The notes under the pieces are model-generated. The model did no database searches and was not told the DNA's origin. It saw only the letters and a list, made by a program, of their open reading frames with translations. Below are positions 51,965 through 59,588 of a DNA stretch of 64,000 bases, in pieces. The position numbers were made by a program, and so were the translations under genes. Within the stretch, counting starts at the first letter, position 1; each line of letters opens with the position of its first letter. This DNA is from Pelethousia sp034928145. GTDB taxonomy: Bacteria; Bacillota; Clostridia; Christensenellales; CAG-138. The stretch covers positions 1 through 64,000 of the forward strand of contig JAYFPE010000040.1 in assembly GCA_034928145.1 (NCBI GenBank), written 5' to 3'.

Positions 51965-53349
51965 TGATGACGCCGAGAGAAACAGTCGAGGCACTGGATA
52001 AATACATCATCGGCCAGGATGAGGCCAAGCGCGCGGTGGCCATCGCCCTGCGCAATCGCTACCGCCGCAGCCGCCTGCCCGAGGAGCTGCGCGAGGAAAT
52101 TACCCCCAAAAACATCATTATGATGGGCCCGACTGGCGTTGGTAAAACCGAGATCGCCCGCAGGCTCGCCAAGCTGGTGGATGCGCCGCTGGTTAAGGTG
52201 GAGGCCACCAAATTCACAGAGGTAGGCTATGTGGGCCGGGATGTGGATAGCATGGTGCGCGACCTGGTAGAGGCGTCCATCCGTCTTTGCAAGGAGCGCA
52301 AGGCCCAGGCCATGCGCGTTGTGGCCGAGGCCGCGGCGGAGCAGCGGTTGATCGAGCTTTTGCTTCCCGGGCAAAAGAAAAAGGGGGCTTCCGGCCCGGT
52401 GAACCCGCTGCAATTCTTGTTGGGCAGCGGCGGCGGCCAGCCCGCCGAGCCCGAGCTTAGCGAGGAAGAAAAGGCCCGCAGATCCACCCTGCGCGGGGAA
52501 GTGGCCGCCAAGCTGCGCACCGGGCAACTGGAAGACGAAATGATAGAGGTGGAGGTCGAGCAACAGCCCACCGGCGGCGCGATGATGGCCATGGGCATCG
52601 ATATCGACCTTAACGAGATGATGGGCGGCCTGATCCCGCCCAAAAAGAAAAAGCGCCGGGTCAGCGTCAAGGAAGCCCGCCGCATCCTCATCCAGGATGA
52701 AACGGAAAAGCTCATCGATATGGATGAGGTCACAAGAGAGGCTGTAGAAAAGGCCGAGCAGGACGGAATCATTTTTATCGACGAGATCGATAAGATCGCC
52801 TCTGCCCAGCAGATGGGCGGGCCGGATGTTTCCCGCGAGGGCGTGCAGCGCGATATCCTGCCCATCGTGGAGGGCTGCACGGTGAATACCAAATACGGCC
52901 CCGTGAAAACGGACTTTATGCTCTTTATCGCCGCCGGGGCCTTCCACGTGGCCAAGGTGACGGATTTGATCCCCGAGTTGCAGGGCCGTTTTCCCATTCG
53001 GGTGGAATTAGCCGCCCTCACGGCGGAGGATTACAAGCGCATCCTCACCCAACCGGAGCACGCCATCACCAAGCAATACGCGGCTCTGCTCAAAACGGAC
53101 AACATCGTTTTAACCTTTGCGGAGGGCGCGCTCACCGCCATCGCCCAATATGCCTATAACGCCAACGAGACCAGCGAGAACATCGGCGCGCGGCGGCTGC
53201 ACACCATTATGGAAAACCTATTGGAAGACATCTCCTTCAATGCGGGCGGCGATTACCCTATCACCAAGGTGGAGGTAGACGAAGCCTATGTAAAGGAGCA
53301 TATATCCAAACAATACCAAAGCGAGGATCTGCAAAAGTTTATTCTGTGA
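51961..53349 (+). CDS. hslU: HslU (ClpY) ATPase subunit
   Basis: 462 residues. TPRETVEALDKYIIGQDEAKRAVAIALRNR start, Walker A MGPTGVGKTEIARRL, an intermediate I domain at ~105-240 rich in charged residues, FIDEIDKIA Walker B, and the C-terminal LRKFIL-like tail (DLQKFIL) that activates HslV. Three in-frame ATGs (51961, 51964, 51967) compete as start. codY and xerC, its Bacillus neighbours, are absent here. Confidence 0.95.
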   Translation: MMMTPRETVEALDKYIIGQDEAKRAVAIALRNRYRRSRLPEELREEITPKNIIMMGPTGVGKTEIARRLAKLVDAPLVKVEATKFTEVGYVGRDVDSMVRDLVEASIRLCKERKAQAMRVVAEAAAEQRLIELLLPGQKKKGASGPVNPLQFLLGSGGGQPAEPELSEEEKARRSTLRGEVAAKLRTGQLEDEMIEVEVEQQPTGGAMMAMGIDIDLNEMMGGLIPPKKKKRRVSVKEARRILIQDETEKLIDMDEVTREAVEKAEQDGIIFIDEIDKIASAQQMGGPDVSREGVQRDILPIVEGCTVNTKYGPVKTDFMLFIAAGAFHVAKVTDLIPELQGRFPIRVELAALTAEDYKRILTQPEHAITKQYAALLKTDNIVLTFAEGALTAIAQYAYNANETSENIGARRLHTIMENLLEDISFNAGGDYPITKVEVDEAYVKEHISKQYQSEDLQKFIL

Positions 53350-54350
53350 TGAAAACGAGAAGGCTCTTCAACCGCATACTCTGCCTAGCCTTGGCGCTGC
53401 TTTTTTCCGGCTGCGCGGCCGCCGCCACCACGGCTAACGTGGTGCTGGTCGAGCCGCCCCGCATTGCCGAAACGCCCGCGCCGCTGACCCCTGTTGCCGC
53501 GCAGGCGGCGCTGCCGGTGGAAACGCTGCTGGAGCCGGGCGTGGAAGGCTACCTGGTGCAGATCTCCCCGCCGCCGGATACGGTCGCGCCGGAGCCTGCC
53601 GCCTCCCCATGGGAGGCTGCGGAGCCGGAAGCTTCGGCTTCCCCCGCGCCCACAGAGGAACCCTCGCCCACGCCCAAGCAAACGGCGAAGCCTTCGCCCA
53701 CCCCGGACTACACGGTGGAAGAGCTGGAGGAATACCTCGACGGCTATGTGAATTCCAAAACCATCAACCTGCGCAAAGGGCCGGGCACGGATTACGAAGT
53801 GCTGGGCGAGTATGAGCGCTACGACGAGCTGCTGGTTACGGGCACCTGTGAGGAATGGTACCGGGTGAAGCTGGATGGCCTTAGAGGCTACATGCTGATG
53901 GAGTATGTGACCATCGGCAGCACGCCCACGCCTACCCCCAAAGCGACGGACAAGCCCAGGGCCACCGCCACCCCCGAACCTGTGGCGACCGAAGCGCCCA
54001 GCGCCTCTTTTTCCGATGAGGACGAGCTGTATCTGGCGGCCCAGGTCGTTTATAAAGAAGGAGACAGCGAAAGCTATGTGGCTGTGGCCAATGTGATCTA
54101 CAACCGGGTGCAGAGCAGCCGCTTCCCCGATACGATCTATGACGTGGTCTATCAGAAAAATCAATTTTCCACCGACAGCCTCAAATCGCCCTCCAGCGCA
54201 GCCAAGGCGGCCGTGCAGCAGATATTCGTGGAGAAGAACCTGATCCTTCCTGCCGAGGTGCTGTATTTCCAAGCCGCCAGCCGCGGCACCAGCCGCAGCG
54301 GCTACAATTACTACGCCACCTTTGGCGGCAACGTATTTTTCTACAAATAG
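53349..54350 (+). CDS. Lipoprotein with SH3b and SleB-type cell-wall hydrolase domains
   Basis: 333 residues. Signal peptide with lipobox-like FSGC (Cys22); a long Pro/Ala/Glu/Thr linker to ~120; a bacterial SH3 domain at ~137-188 (TINLRKGPGTDYEVLGEY, WYRVKLDGLRGYM); a second Thr-Pro linker; and a hydrolase_2 domain at ~222-333 (LYLAAQVVYKEGDSESYVAVANVIYN-type, FPDTIYDVVYQKNQF). E237 aligns with the acid of SleB germination enzymes. ATG 53349 shares its A with the hslU stop, so it is coupled to hslVU. It may act on cortex or cell wall. Confidence 0.85.
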   Translation: MKTRRLFNRILCLALALLFSGCAAAATTANVVLVEPPRIAETPAPLTPVAAQAALPVETLLEPGVEGYLVQISPPPDTVAPEPAASPWEAAEPEASASPAPTEEPSPTPKQTAKPSPTPDYTVEELEEYLDGYVNSKTINLRKGPGTDYEVLGEYERYDELLVTGTCEEWYRVKLDGLRGYMLMEYVTIGSTPTPTPKATDKPRATATPEPVATEAPSASFSDEDELYLAAQVVYKEGDSESYVAVANVIYNRVQSSRFPDTIYDVVYQKNQFSTDSLKSPSSAAKAAVQQIFVEKNLILPAEVLYFQAASRGTSRSGYNYYATFGGNVFFYK

Positions 54351-54394
54351 CGCCCCTTTATGCGCAAATAGAAAGAACCATACCGGCAAAGAAT

Positions 54395-54427
54395 AATACC
54401 GCTACTTCGTTTGGAAAGGCGGTATTT
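54395..54427 (+). terminator. Terminator hairpin overlapping the next gene's ribosome-binding site
   Basis: AATACCGC / GCGGTATT stem followed by TTT. The loop and right arm contain GGAAAGG, the only Shine-Dalgarno-like sequence before ATG 54433. Confidence 0.65.
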
Positions 54428-54432
54428 TTCGT

Positions 54433-56856
54433 ATGCAGGCAGTCATCATGGCGGGGGGGGAGGGCAAGCGGTTGCGCCCCCTCACCTGCACCATGCCCAA
54501 GCCCATGGTTCCCTTGCTCAACAAACCCGTGATCGATTATTGCGTGGAGCTGCTCACGGCCCATGGCATTGCCGATATCGCGGCCACCCTTCATTATTTG
54601 CCCAATATGATATCGCAGCATTTGGGCGACGGCAGGGCCTTTGGCGCGAATATCCGCTATAGCGTGGAGGATAAGCCGCTGGGCACGGCAGGCAGCGTGC
54701 GTGCGGCCGTGGGGGATGCGGCGTCAGGGCCTGTGCTGGTGCTCAGCGGGGACGCAATGACGGATATCGACCTGAGCGCTCTGGCCGAGCGGCACGCCAA
54801 AAGCGGCGCCGCGGCCACCATCGTGCTCAAACGCGTGCAGGTGCCCACGGAATACGGGGTAGCCATCCTCGATGAAACCAACCGCATCACCCGGTTTTTG
54901 GAAAAGCCCCAACTCTCCGAGGTCTTTAGCGACCTGGCTAATACCGGCATTTACCTGCTTTCACCGGAAGCGGTCGAGATGATCCCACAAGATACAAAAT
55001 ACGATTTCAGCATGGATCTTTTCCCCAAAATGCTCAAGGCGGATATGCGCATTGAGGGTTATATAACGGAAAGCTATTGGTGCGACATCGGTGACCTCGA
55101 GCAATACCTCGGCGCGCAGCGGGATATGCTGCTGGGCAAATGCGCATTTGAGACCTTGGCTGTGGAGCGAGAGGGCATTTGGATCGAACACGGGGCCAGG
55201 ATATCCTCGGACGCGGCGGTGATCGCCCCCTGCTATATCGGGCGGGACGCGGAGGTAGCGGCCGGGGCCGTGCTGGCGGATGGCGCCGTGCTTTGCAGCG
55301 GCAGCCGGGTGGGCACAGGCAGCAGCATCAAGCGCTCCGTGCTCATGCCCGGAGCCAGGGTGCGGGAAAACGTGGAGATACGCGGGGCCATTCTCTGCGA
55401 AGGCGCGCATGTGGATAGCGGCGCGCAGGTCTTTGCCCATACGGCTCTGGGTGCGGGCAGCAGCGTGGGCAAGAACTGCGCCATCACCGCCGGGGCTTCC
55501 CTCTGGCCCAACAAGCGCCTAGAGGACGACGCCCGCTGCGCGGAGGACGTGGTGTGGGATGATGGCCTGCAAAAGAGCGGCCTTGACACATGCGTGAAAG
55601 GTTTTGCGGATCATGATCTGGGGCCGGAGCGGGCGGCCCGGGTGGGAGCGGCCCTGGCCATTGCCCGAAAGGCCGCGGGCAAGGAGCTGGCCATCGCCAC
55701 GGATGGCAGCCAGCAGGCTGTGATGCTCAAGCATGCACTGCTCTCCGGCATATTAGCCCAGGGCGCGGATGTATGCGATCTGGGTTATTGCGCCTATTCG
55801 GCCTTTGAGCACGCGGTGTTCAGCTTCGGCATGGAGGGCGGGGCCTACGTGCGCCACGGCGGGCAAAGCCCCCATGAAACCGAGCTGGTGCTCTGCGACG
55901 ATATGGGCTGCCAGCTCACGGGCGGGGCCTTTCGCGCCTTCCGCCAGGAGCTATTGATGGGGCCGCACCACCCGGTAACCGCCCAGCGCCTGGGTATTTT
56001 GCAGCCTCTGGGCGGGGCGGCCCGGGCCTATGAGGCGCATCTGGCCAAATCCATCGCCACTGCCCGCGTTCCGGAAACCAACGATGTGAAGCTGGTATTG
56101 GGCAGGGGCGGCGATATCTACGATGCGGTGGCCCGGGTGCTGCTGCCCGCCGGATATACGGTGCAATATATGGATGAAAAGGATCCTGAGCGCCTGCACG
56201 GGGCCATGGTGCACGCGGGTGCGGAGTTAGGGTTCGTAGCCGCCGCCGGGGGCGAGGGGGAGATGACTTGCATCTGGCGGGACCGATACCTGCGCGAAGG
56301 CGAGCGCATCACCATCTTCATCCTGTGCGCCCTGGTCGAAGGGCGGCTTAGGGGGGAAGCGGTGCTGCCCGTACGCGTGAGTGAGGAATATGCGGCTTTC
56401 CTCGAAGGGCGGGGCTGCCGGATACGGCGCTGCCCGGACCACCGGGCTAAGTGGCGGCGGCAGGCCTTGGAGGAGGGCTGTTATCTGCCGGAGCTGTTCG
56501 AGCCCGAGGCGGCTATTTTGCGCCTGGCGGAGCTATGCAGGGCGGAGAAGCTGGGCAGGTATCTTGACGAGATCCCACAGGCTTACGAATCCGAGGCCAG
56601 CGTAGGCTGTTCCTGGAAGGAGATGGGCAGGGTGCTGCGCAGTCTGGTGGAAACAGAGCCAAACAGCCGGGTGGAGCTGATCGACGGGGTAAAGGTGAAA
56701 AGCGACAATGGCTGGATCTTGGTGCGGCCCAACCGGGATTTCACGGCCTGCCGCATCATCGCCGGCAGCTATAACGCGGAATACGCCAAGGAGCTGACGG
56801 ATCTCTACCTCGACAAGGTGCGTCAGCTCGCAAAGGACAAAAACGGAAAACCATGA
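54433..56856 (+). CDS. Sugar-1-phosphate nucleotidyltransferase fused to a decayed phosphomannomutase
   Basis: 807 residues. Residues 1-235 are a nucleotidyltransferase (AVIMAGGEGKRLRPLTCTMPKPM; VLSGDAMTDIDLSAL; GYWCDIGDLEQYL-like). ~245-370 is a left-handed beta-helix. ~385-807 resembles phosphomannomutase but has lost its catalytic elements: the phosphoserine loop is RHGGQSPHE instead of TASHNP-type, the DGDGDR metal loop reads AAGGEGE, and the phosphate-binding RPSGTEP reads RPNRDFTAC. It probably forms GDP-mannose or another NDP-sugar, with the second half regulatory or structural. The true mutase-type neighbour glmM (59589) keeps all motifs. Confidence 0.85.
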   Translation: MQAVIMAGGEGKRLRPLTCTMPKPMVPLLNKPVIDYCVELLTAHGIADIAATLHYLPNMISQHLGDGRAFGANIRYSVEDKPLGTAGSVRAAVGDAASGPVLVLSGDAMTDIDLSALAERHAKSGAAATIVLKRVQVPTEYGVAILDETNRITRFLEKPQLSEVFSDLANTGIYLLSPEAVEMIPQDTKYDFSMDLFPKMLKADMRIEGYITESYWCDIGDLEQYLGAQRDMLLGKCAFETLAVEREGIWIEHGARISSDAAVIAPCYIGRDAEVAAGAVLADGAVLCSGSRVGTGSSIKRSVLMPGARVRENVEIRGAILCEGAHVDSGAQVFAHTALGAGSSVGKNCAITAGASLWPNKRLEDDARCAEDVVWDDGLQKSGLDTCVKGFADHDLGPERAARVGAALAIARKAAGKELAIATDGSQQAVMLKHALLSGILAQGADVCDLGYCAYSAFEHAVFSFGMEGGAYVRHGGQSPHETELVLCDDMGCQLTGGAFRAFRQELLMGPHHPVTAQRLGILQPLGGAARAYEAHLAKSIATARVPETNDVKLVLGRGGDIYDAVARVLLPAGYTVQYMDEKDPERLHGAMVHAGAELGFVAAAGGEGEMTCIWRDRYLREGERITIFILCALVEGRLRGEAVLPVRVSEEYAAFLEGRGCRIRRCPDHRAKWRRQALEEGCYLPELFEPEAAILRLAELCRAEKLGRYLDEIPQAYESEASVGCSWKEMGRVLRSLVETEPNSRVELIDGVKVKSDNGWILVRPNRDFTACRIIAGSYNAEYAKELTDLYLDKVRQLAKDKNGKP

Positions 56857-56904
56857 TACAATGGACGGAGCTTCGATTTTTGCATCAAAAAGGAGGCCCC
56901 GTCC

Positions 56905-57366
56905 ATGTTCCATATCGTTTTGGTGGAGCCGGAGATCCCCCCGAACACCGGCAACATTTCGCGCACCTGCGCAGTAACGGGCACAGCCCTGCACATGGTG
57001 CGTCCCTTTGGCTTCGATCTGGATGACAAAGCCCTTAAGCGGGCCGGGCTAGACTATTGGAGCAGTTTGGAGGTGCACTATTACGACGCCTTTGAAGAGG
57101 TGGAGGCCACCTATCCGCAGGCCCGCTTTTTCCTCACCTCTACGCACGCCACCCGCTCCTATGCCGAGGTTTCCTATCAGGATGGGGACTTCCTCGTTTT
57201 CGGCAGGGAAACGGCGGGGTTGGGGGAGGCTCTGCTTAGACGGCGCGCGACGGATACCATCCGCATCCCCATGAAAGCGGGCCAGCGCTCGCTCAACCTT
57301 TCCAATTCGGCGGCCATCGTGCTCTATGAAGCCCTGCGGCAGGCAGGCTTTCCAGATATGGTATAA
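56905..57366 (+). CDS. trmL: tRNA (cytidine(34)-2'-O)-methyltransferase TrmL
   Basis: 153 residues, SPOUT fold. VLVEPEIPPNTGNISRTCAVTGT start; LVFGRETAGLGEALL and IPMKAGQRSLNLSNSAAIVLYEALRQ are the knot motifs. Methylates the wobble ribose of tRNA-Leu. AAAGGAGG precedes the ATG. Confidence 0.94.
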   Translation: MFHIVLVEPEIPPNTGNISRTCAVTGTALHMVRPFGFDLDDKALKRAGLDYWSSLEVHYYDAFEEVEATYPQARFFLTSTHATRSYAEVSYQDGDFLVFGRETAGLGEALLRRRATDTIRIPMKAGQRSLNLSNSAAIVLYEALRQAGFPDMV

Positions 57367-57403
57367 AATTTCAGAAAGGCGGCTGTTTTTCGCCTTGAAA
57401 GGC

Positions 57404-57432
57404 TTGACAGGCGGTCGTATTTTGGATAGAAT
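57404..57432 (+). promoter_or_regulatory. Sigma-A promoter of rplM-rpsI
   Basis: TTGACA (57404-57409), 17-bp spacer, TAGAAT (57427-57432). The ~100-base leader may contain an L13-type autoregulatory RNA; it has short inverted repeats but I could not fold a convincing structure by eye. Confidence 0.78.
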
Positions 57433-57539
57433 ATCACTTGTGTGTTCTTTAGGATCGGTATTTGCGGCCACAGCCCCGGAAGCAAGGTACCTCCCACGAA
57501 TGCAACGTAATTTTCACAATGCTTTTTAGGAGGACAGCC

Positions 57540-57971
57540 ATGAAGACCTATATGGCCAAGGGTGAGACTGTCGAGCGCAAGTGGTTCGTGGTCGATGCGG
57601 ACGGCATGGTACTCGGCCGGCTCGCATCCCAGGTAGCCGCTATCCTGCGCGGCAAGCACAAGCCCATATATACCCCCCATGTGGACACCGGCGACCATGT
57701 CATCATCATCAATGCCGGCAAGGTCACCATGACGGGCAACAAGCTCGATCAAAAGAAATACTACCGCCACACCGGTTATCCCGGCGGCCTGCGTGAAACC
57801 TCTTACCGCGACCTGCTCGACAAGAAGCCCGAATTCGCCGTATACGAGGCCATCCGCCGCATGATGCCCAAGGGCCCTCTAGGCCGCCAGATGCTCAAAA
57901 AGCTCCGTGTTTACGCGGGCAGCGAGCATCAACACGCAGCCCAACTGCCCGAAACGCTCGTGCTCAAATAA
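57540..57971 (+). CDS. rplM: 50S ribosomal protein L13
   Basis: 143 residues. KTYMAKGETVERKWFVVDADG start; LGRLASQVAAILRGKHKPIYTP; INAGKVTMTGNK; RMMPKGPLGRQMLKKLRVY. AGGAGG lies 7 bp upstream. Pairs with rpsI as in nearly all bacteria. Confidence 0.98.
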   Translation: MKTYMAKGETVERKWFVVDADGMVLGRLASQVAAILRGKHKPIYTPHVDTGDHVIIINAGKVTMTGNKLDQKKYYRHTGYPGGLRETSYRDLLDKKPEFAVYEAIRRMMPKGPLGRQMLKKLRVYAGSEHQHAAQLPETLVLK

Positions 57972-57990
57972 GGGAAAGGAGCAACAAGAA

Positions 57991-58386
57991 ATGGCTAACA
58001 TCACCCAGTATCTCGGCACCGGCAGGCGCAAGAAGTCCATTGCTCGCGTTCGTCTCGTTCCCGGCACCGGCGTTATTACCGTGAACCAGCGCGACCTCGA
58101 CGATTACTTTGGCTATGAAACCCTCAAGATGATCGCCCGCGCACCGCTGGCGCTCACCGACACCCTCAATAAATACGATGTGCGCGTGAATGTGTACGGC
58201 GGCGGTACCACCGGCCAGGCCGGCGCCATCCGCCACGGCATCGCCCGCGCCCTGATCGTGGCCAATCCCGAGCTGCGCGGCGCCCTCAAGAAAGCGGGTT
58301 TCCTAACCCGCGACCCGCGCATGAAGGAGCGCAAAAAGTACGGCCTCAAAGCTGCCCGCCGTGCGCCCCAGTTCTCCAAGAGATAA
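57991..58386 (+). CDS. rpsI: 30S ribosomal protein S9
   Basis: 131 residues. YLGTGRRKKSIARVRLVPGTG start; GGGTTGQAGAIRHGIARAL; C-terminal RRAPQFSKR whose last Arg reaches the P site. AAAGGAG precedes ATG. Confidence 0.98.
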   Translation: MANITQYLGTGRRKKSIARVRLVPGTGVITVNQRDLDDYFGYETLKMIARAPLALTDTLNKYDVRVNVYGGGTTGQAGAIRHGIARALIVANPELRGALKKAGFLTRDPRMKERKKYGLKAARRAPQFSKR

Positions 58387-58398
58387 TTACCTTGTATC

Positions 58399-58452
58399 AA
58401 AAAAGCCTGTATTCACGCGGTCTCCCGCATGTTTACGGGCTTTCTTTTTACC
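58399..58452 (+). terminator. Terminator after rpsI
   Basis: AAAGCCTGTA / TACGGGCTTT outer stem with an inner GCGG-CCGC helix, followed by CTTTTTA. Confidence 0.75.
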
Positions 58453-58561
58453 GAAGAGGGGGACAAAAACCAACAGGCCTTATAAAACCGTCCTGTTGAA
58501 GCCACGCGAATATAAAATATATGCGCATACCCTCCGCGCATAAACAGGATTGGGGAATGTT

Positions 58562-59089
58562 ATGGCGAAAACACGAAAGATGCTCAGCAATTGGAAAGCG
58601 CCGTATATCCAGTCGCTTATGAGATTAATTGAGACGCAGAGCAAGGCAACCCTTGCGCATTGGGCGGTTGATTATGCGGAACAGGCGTTAATGCCGCTGT
58701 GGAGCAAGCACCAGCCGGATGACCCGCGCCCGGAAAACGCTTTACATGCCGCCCGCGAATGGCTCTCTGGTGAAAGCAAACTGCCGCAGGCGAAGTCTAA
58801 AATCCTCGGGTGCCATGCGGCTGCCCGTGAAGCGGAGGGGAATGCTGTTTCGCAAGCCGCCGCCCGGGCGATCGGTCAATGCGCATCCACAATTCATTCG
58901 GCCCGGCATTGTATCGGGCTTGCCTTTTATGGAGCGCTGGCAATTGCCTATGACCGTCTGGGGACTGCCGCACCCTGGGCACAGATCGAACAGTGCGCCG
59001 CAAAAGAGTGCGCTTGTATGGAAGCCGCCCTGCGCGCCGTTGCCGTGGAAAATGAGCCTAATCCGGCCCAAATCGACTGGAAATGCTGA
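58562..59089 (+). CDS. Imm-5-like putative immunity protein
   Basis: 175 residues, helical. Conserved features: PENALHAAREWLSGESKLPQAKSKILGCHAAAREA, then AARAIGQCASTIHSARHCIGLAFYGALA, as in Imm-5-like proteins that also occur as stand-alone chromosomal genes. ATG 58562 with TTGGGGA upstream. No toxin, repeat or secretion gene is adjacent, so an immunity role is only a family label. It separates rpsI from glmM and is probably a recent insertion. Confidence 0.72.
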   Translation: MAKTRKMLSNWKAPYIQSLMRLIETQSKATLAHWAVDYAEQALMPLWSKHQPDDPRPENALHAAREWLSGESKLPQAKSKILGCHAAAREAEGNAVSQAAARAIGQCASTIHSARHCIGLAFYGALAIAYDRLGTAAPWAQIEQCAAKECACMEAALRAVAVENEPNPAQIDWKC

Positions 59090-59223
59090 GTAAAACGCAT
59101 GGGGAGATAGGCATAAAAGGGGGGCTTCCACGGCAGCAATGCCGGTTCCCGGCCTCTTTGTGTATGAAGACTTTTATTCTCACCGGCCTAGCTGGAGATT
59201 TATGATGTGAAAGCCCGGCAAAG
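59090..59223. other. Non-coding stretch after the Imm-5-like gene
   Basis: Contains a GCCGG..CCGGC-type small inverted repeat near 59140 and a 23-codon frame with poor spacing to its purine tract. I see no supported gene here. Confidence 0.4.
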
Positions 59224-59250
59224 CCCCCGGTCGCTTACGCGCCGGGGGCA
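59224..59250. terminator. Terminator shared by the Imm-5-like gene and the convergent 40-residue gene
   Basis: GCCCCCGGTCGC / GCG-CCGGGGGC stem with TTACGC loop; TTTTG follows on the plus strand and TTTGCC on the minus strand. Confidence 0.75.
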
Positions 59251-59276
59251 TTTTGTTACACAATGTGCGGTTTGGT

Positions 59277-59399
59277 TTATTCTTCGTCGCTTTCCGGCGG
59301 GAACTTGCATCCTTCGTTGCTAAACTCAGGGGAGCAGGCGGCGTCGTTCAATTTGAATTCTTCCTTTTGGGGCGCTTGTTTGATCTTATCCTCGGCCAT
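59277..59399 (-). CDS. Conserved-looking 40-residue acidic protein
   Basis: Forty codons from ATG 59399 to TAA. GGGAGGT lies 6 bp upstream, a consensus-type promoter at 59460-59431, and a terminator just beyond the stop. The peptide starts MAEDKIKQAPQKEEFKLN and contains two cysteines spaced CSPEFSNEGC, ending PPESDEE. It is hydrophilic and lacks a membrane segment. Too short for ordinary gene callers. I recognise no family. The complete set of expression signals is the reason for calling it. Confidence 0.68.
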   Translation of the reverse strand: MAEDKIKQAPQKEEFKLNDAACSPEFSNEGCKFPPESDEE

Positions 59400-59430
59400 T
59401 TCAATACCTCCCAGCCATTCATTTTTCGTT

Positions 59431-59460
59431 ATAGTAGCATACCTGGCAAAGGCGTGTCAA
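59431..59460 (-). promoter_or_regulatory. Promoter of the 40-residue gene
   Basis: Minus strand: TTGACA (59460-59455), 18-bp spacer, TACTAT (59436-59431), about 31 bp before the ATG. Confidence 0.7.
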
Positions 59461-59494
59461 CGAGGCGGCGGCGGCTCTCATCGCGCCTTTTTGT

Positions 59495-59523
59495 TTGTGC
59501 AATGGCGCATCCTGCGGTATAAT
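59495..59523 (+). promoter_or_regulatory. Promoter of glmM
   Basis: TTGTGC (59495-59500), 17-bp spacer, consensus TATAAT (59518-59523), 65 bp before the ATG and divergent to the small-gene promoter. Confidence 0.7.
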
Positions 59524-59588
59524 AGAGCATAAACATGAAAAATGCATAGACGAGACAACCATATCATTAACATGCTTGGAGGAACGAA

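Noticed and set aside
59119..59190. Twenty-three-codon frame after the Imm-5-like gene
   Set aside because: Spacing to the G-rich tract is too long (~14 bp), and there is no promoter or terminator of its own.
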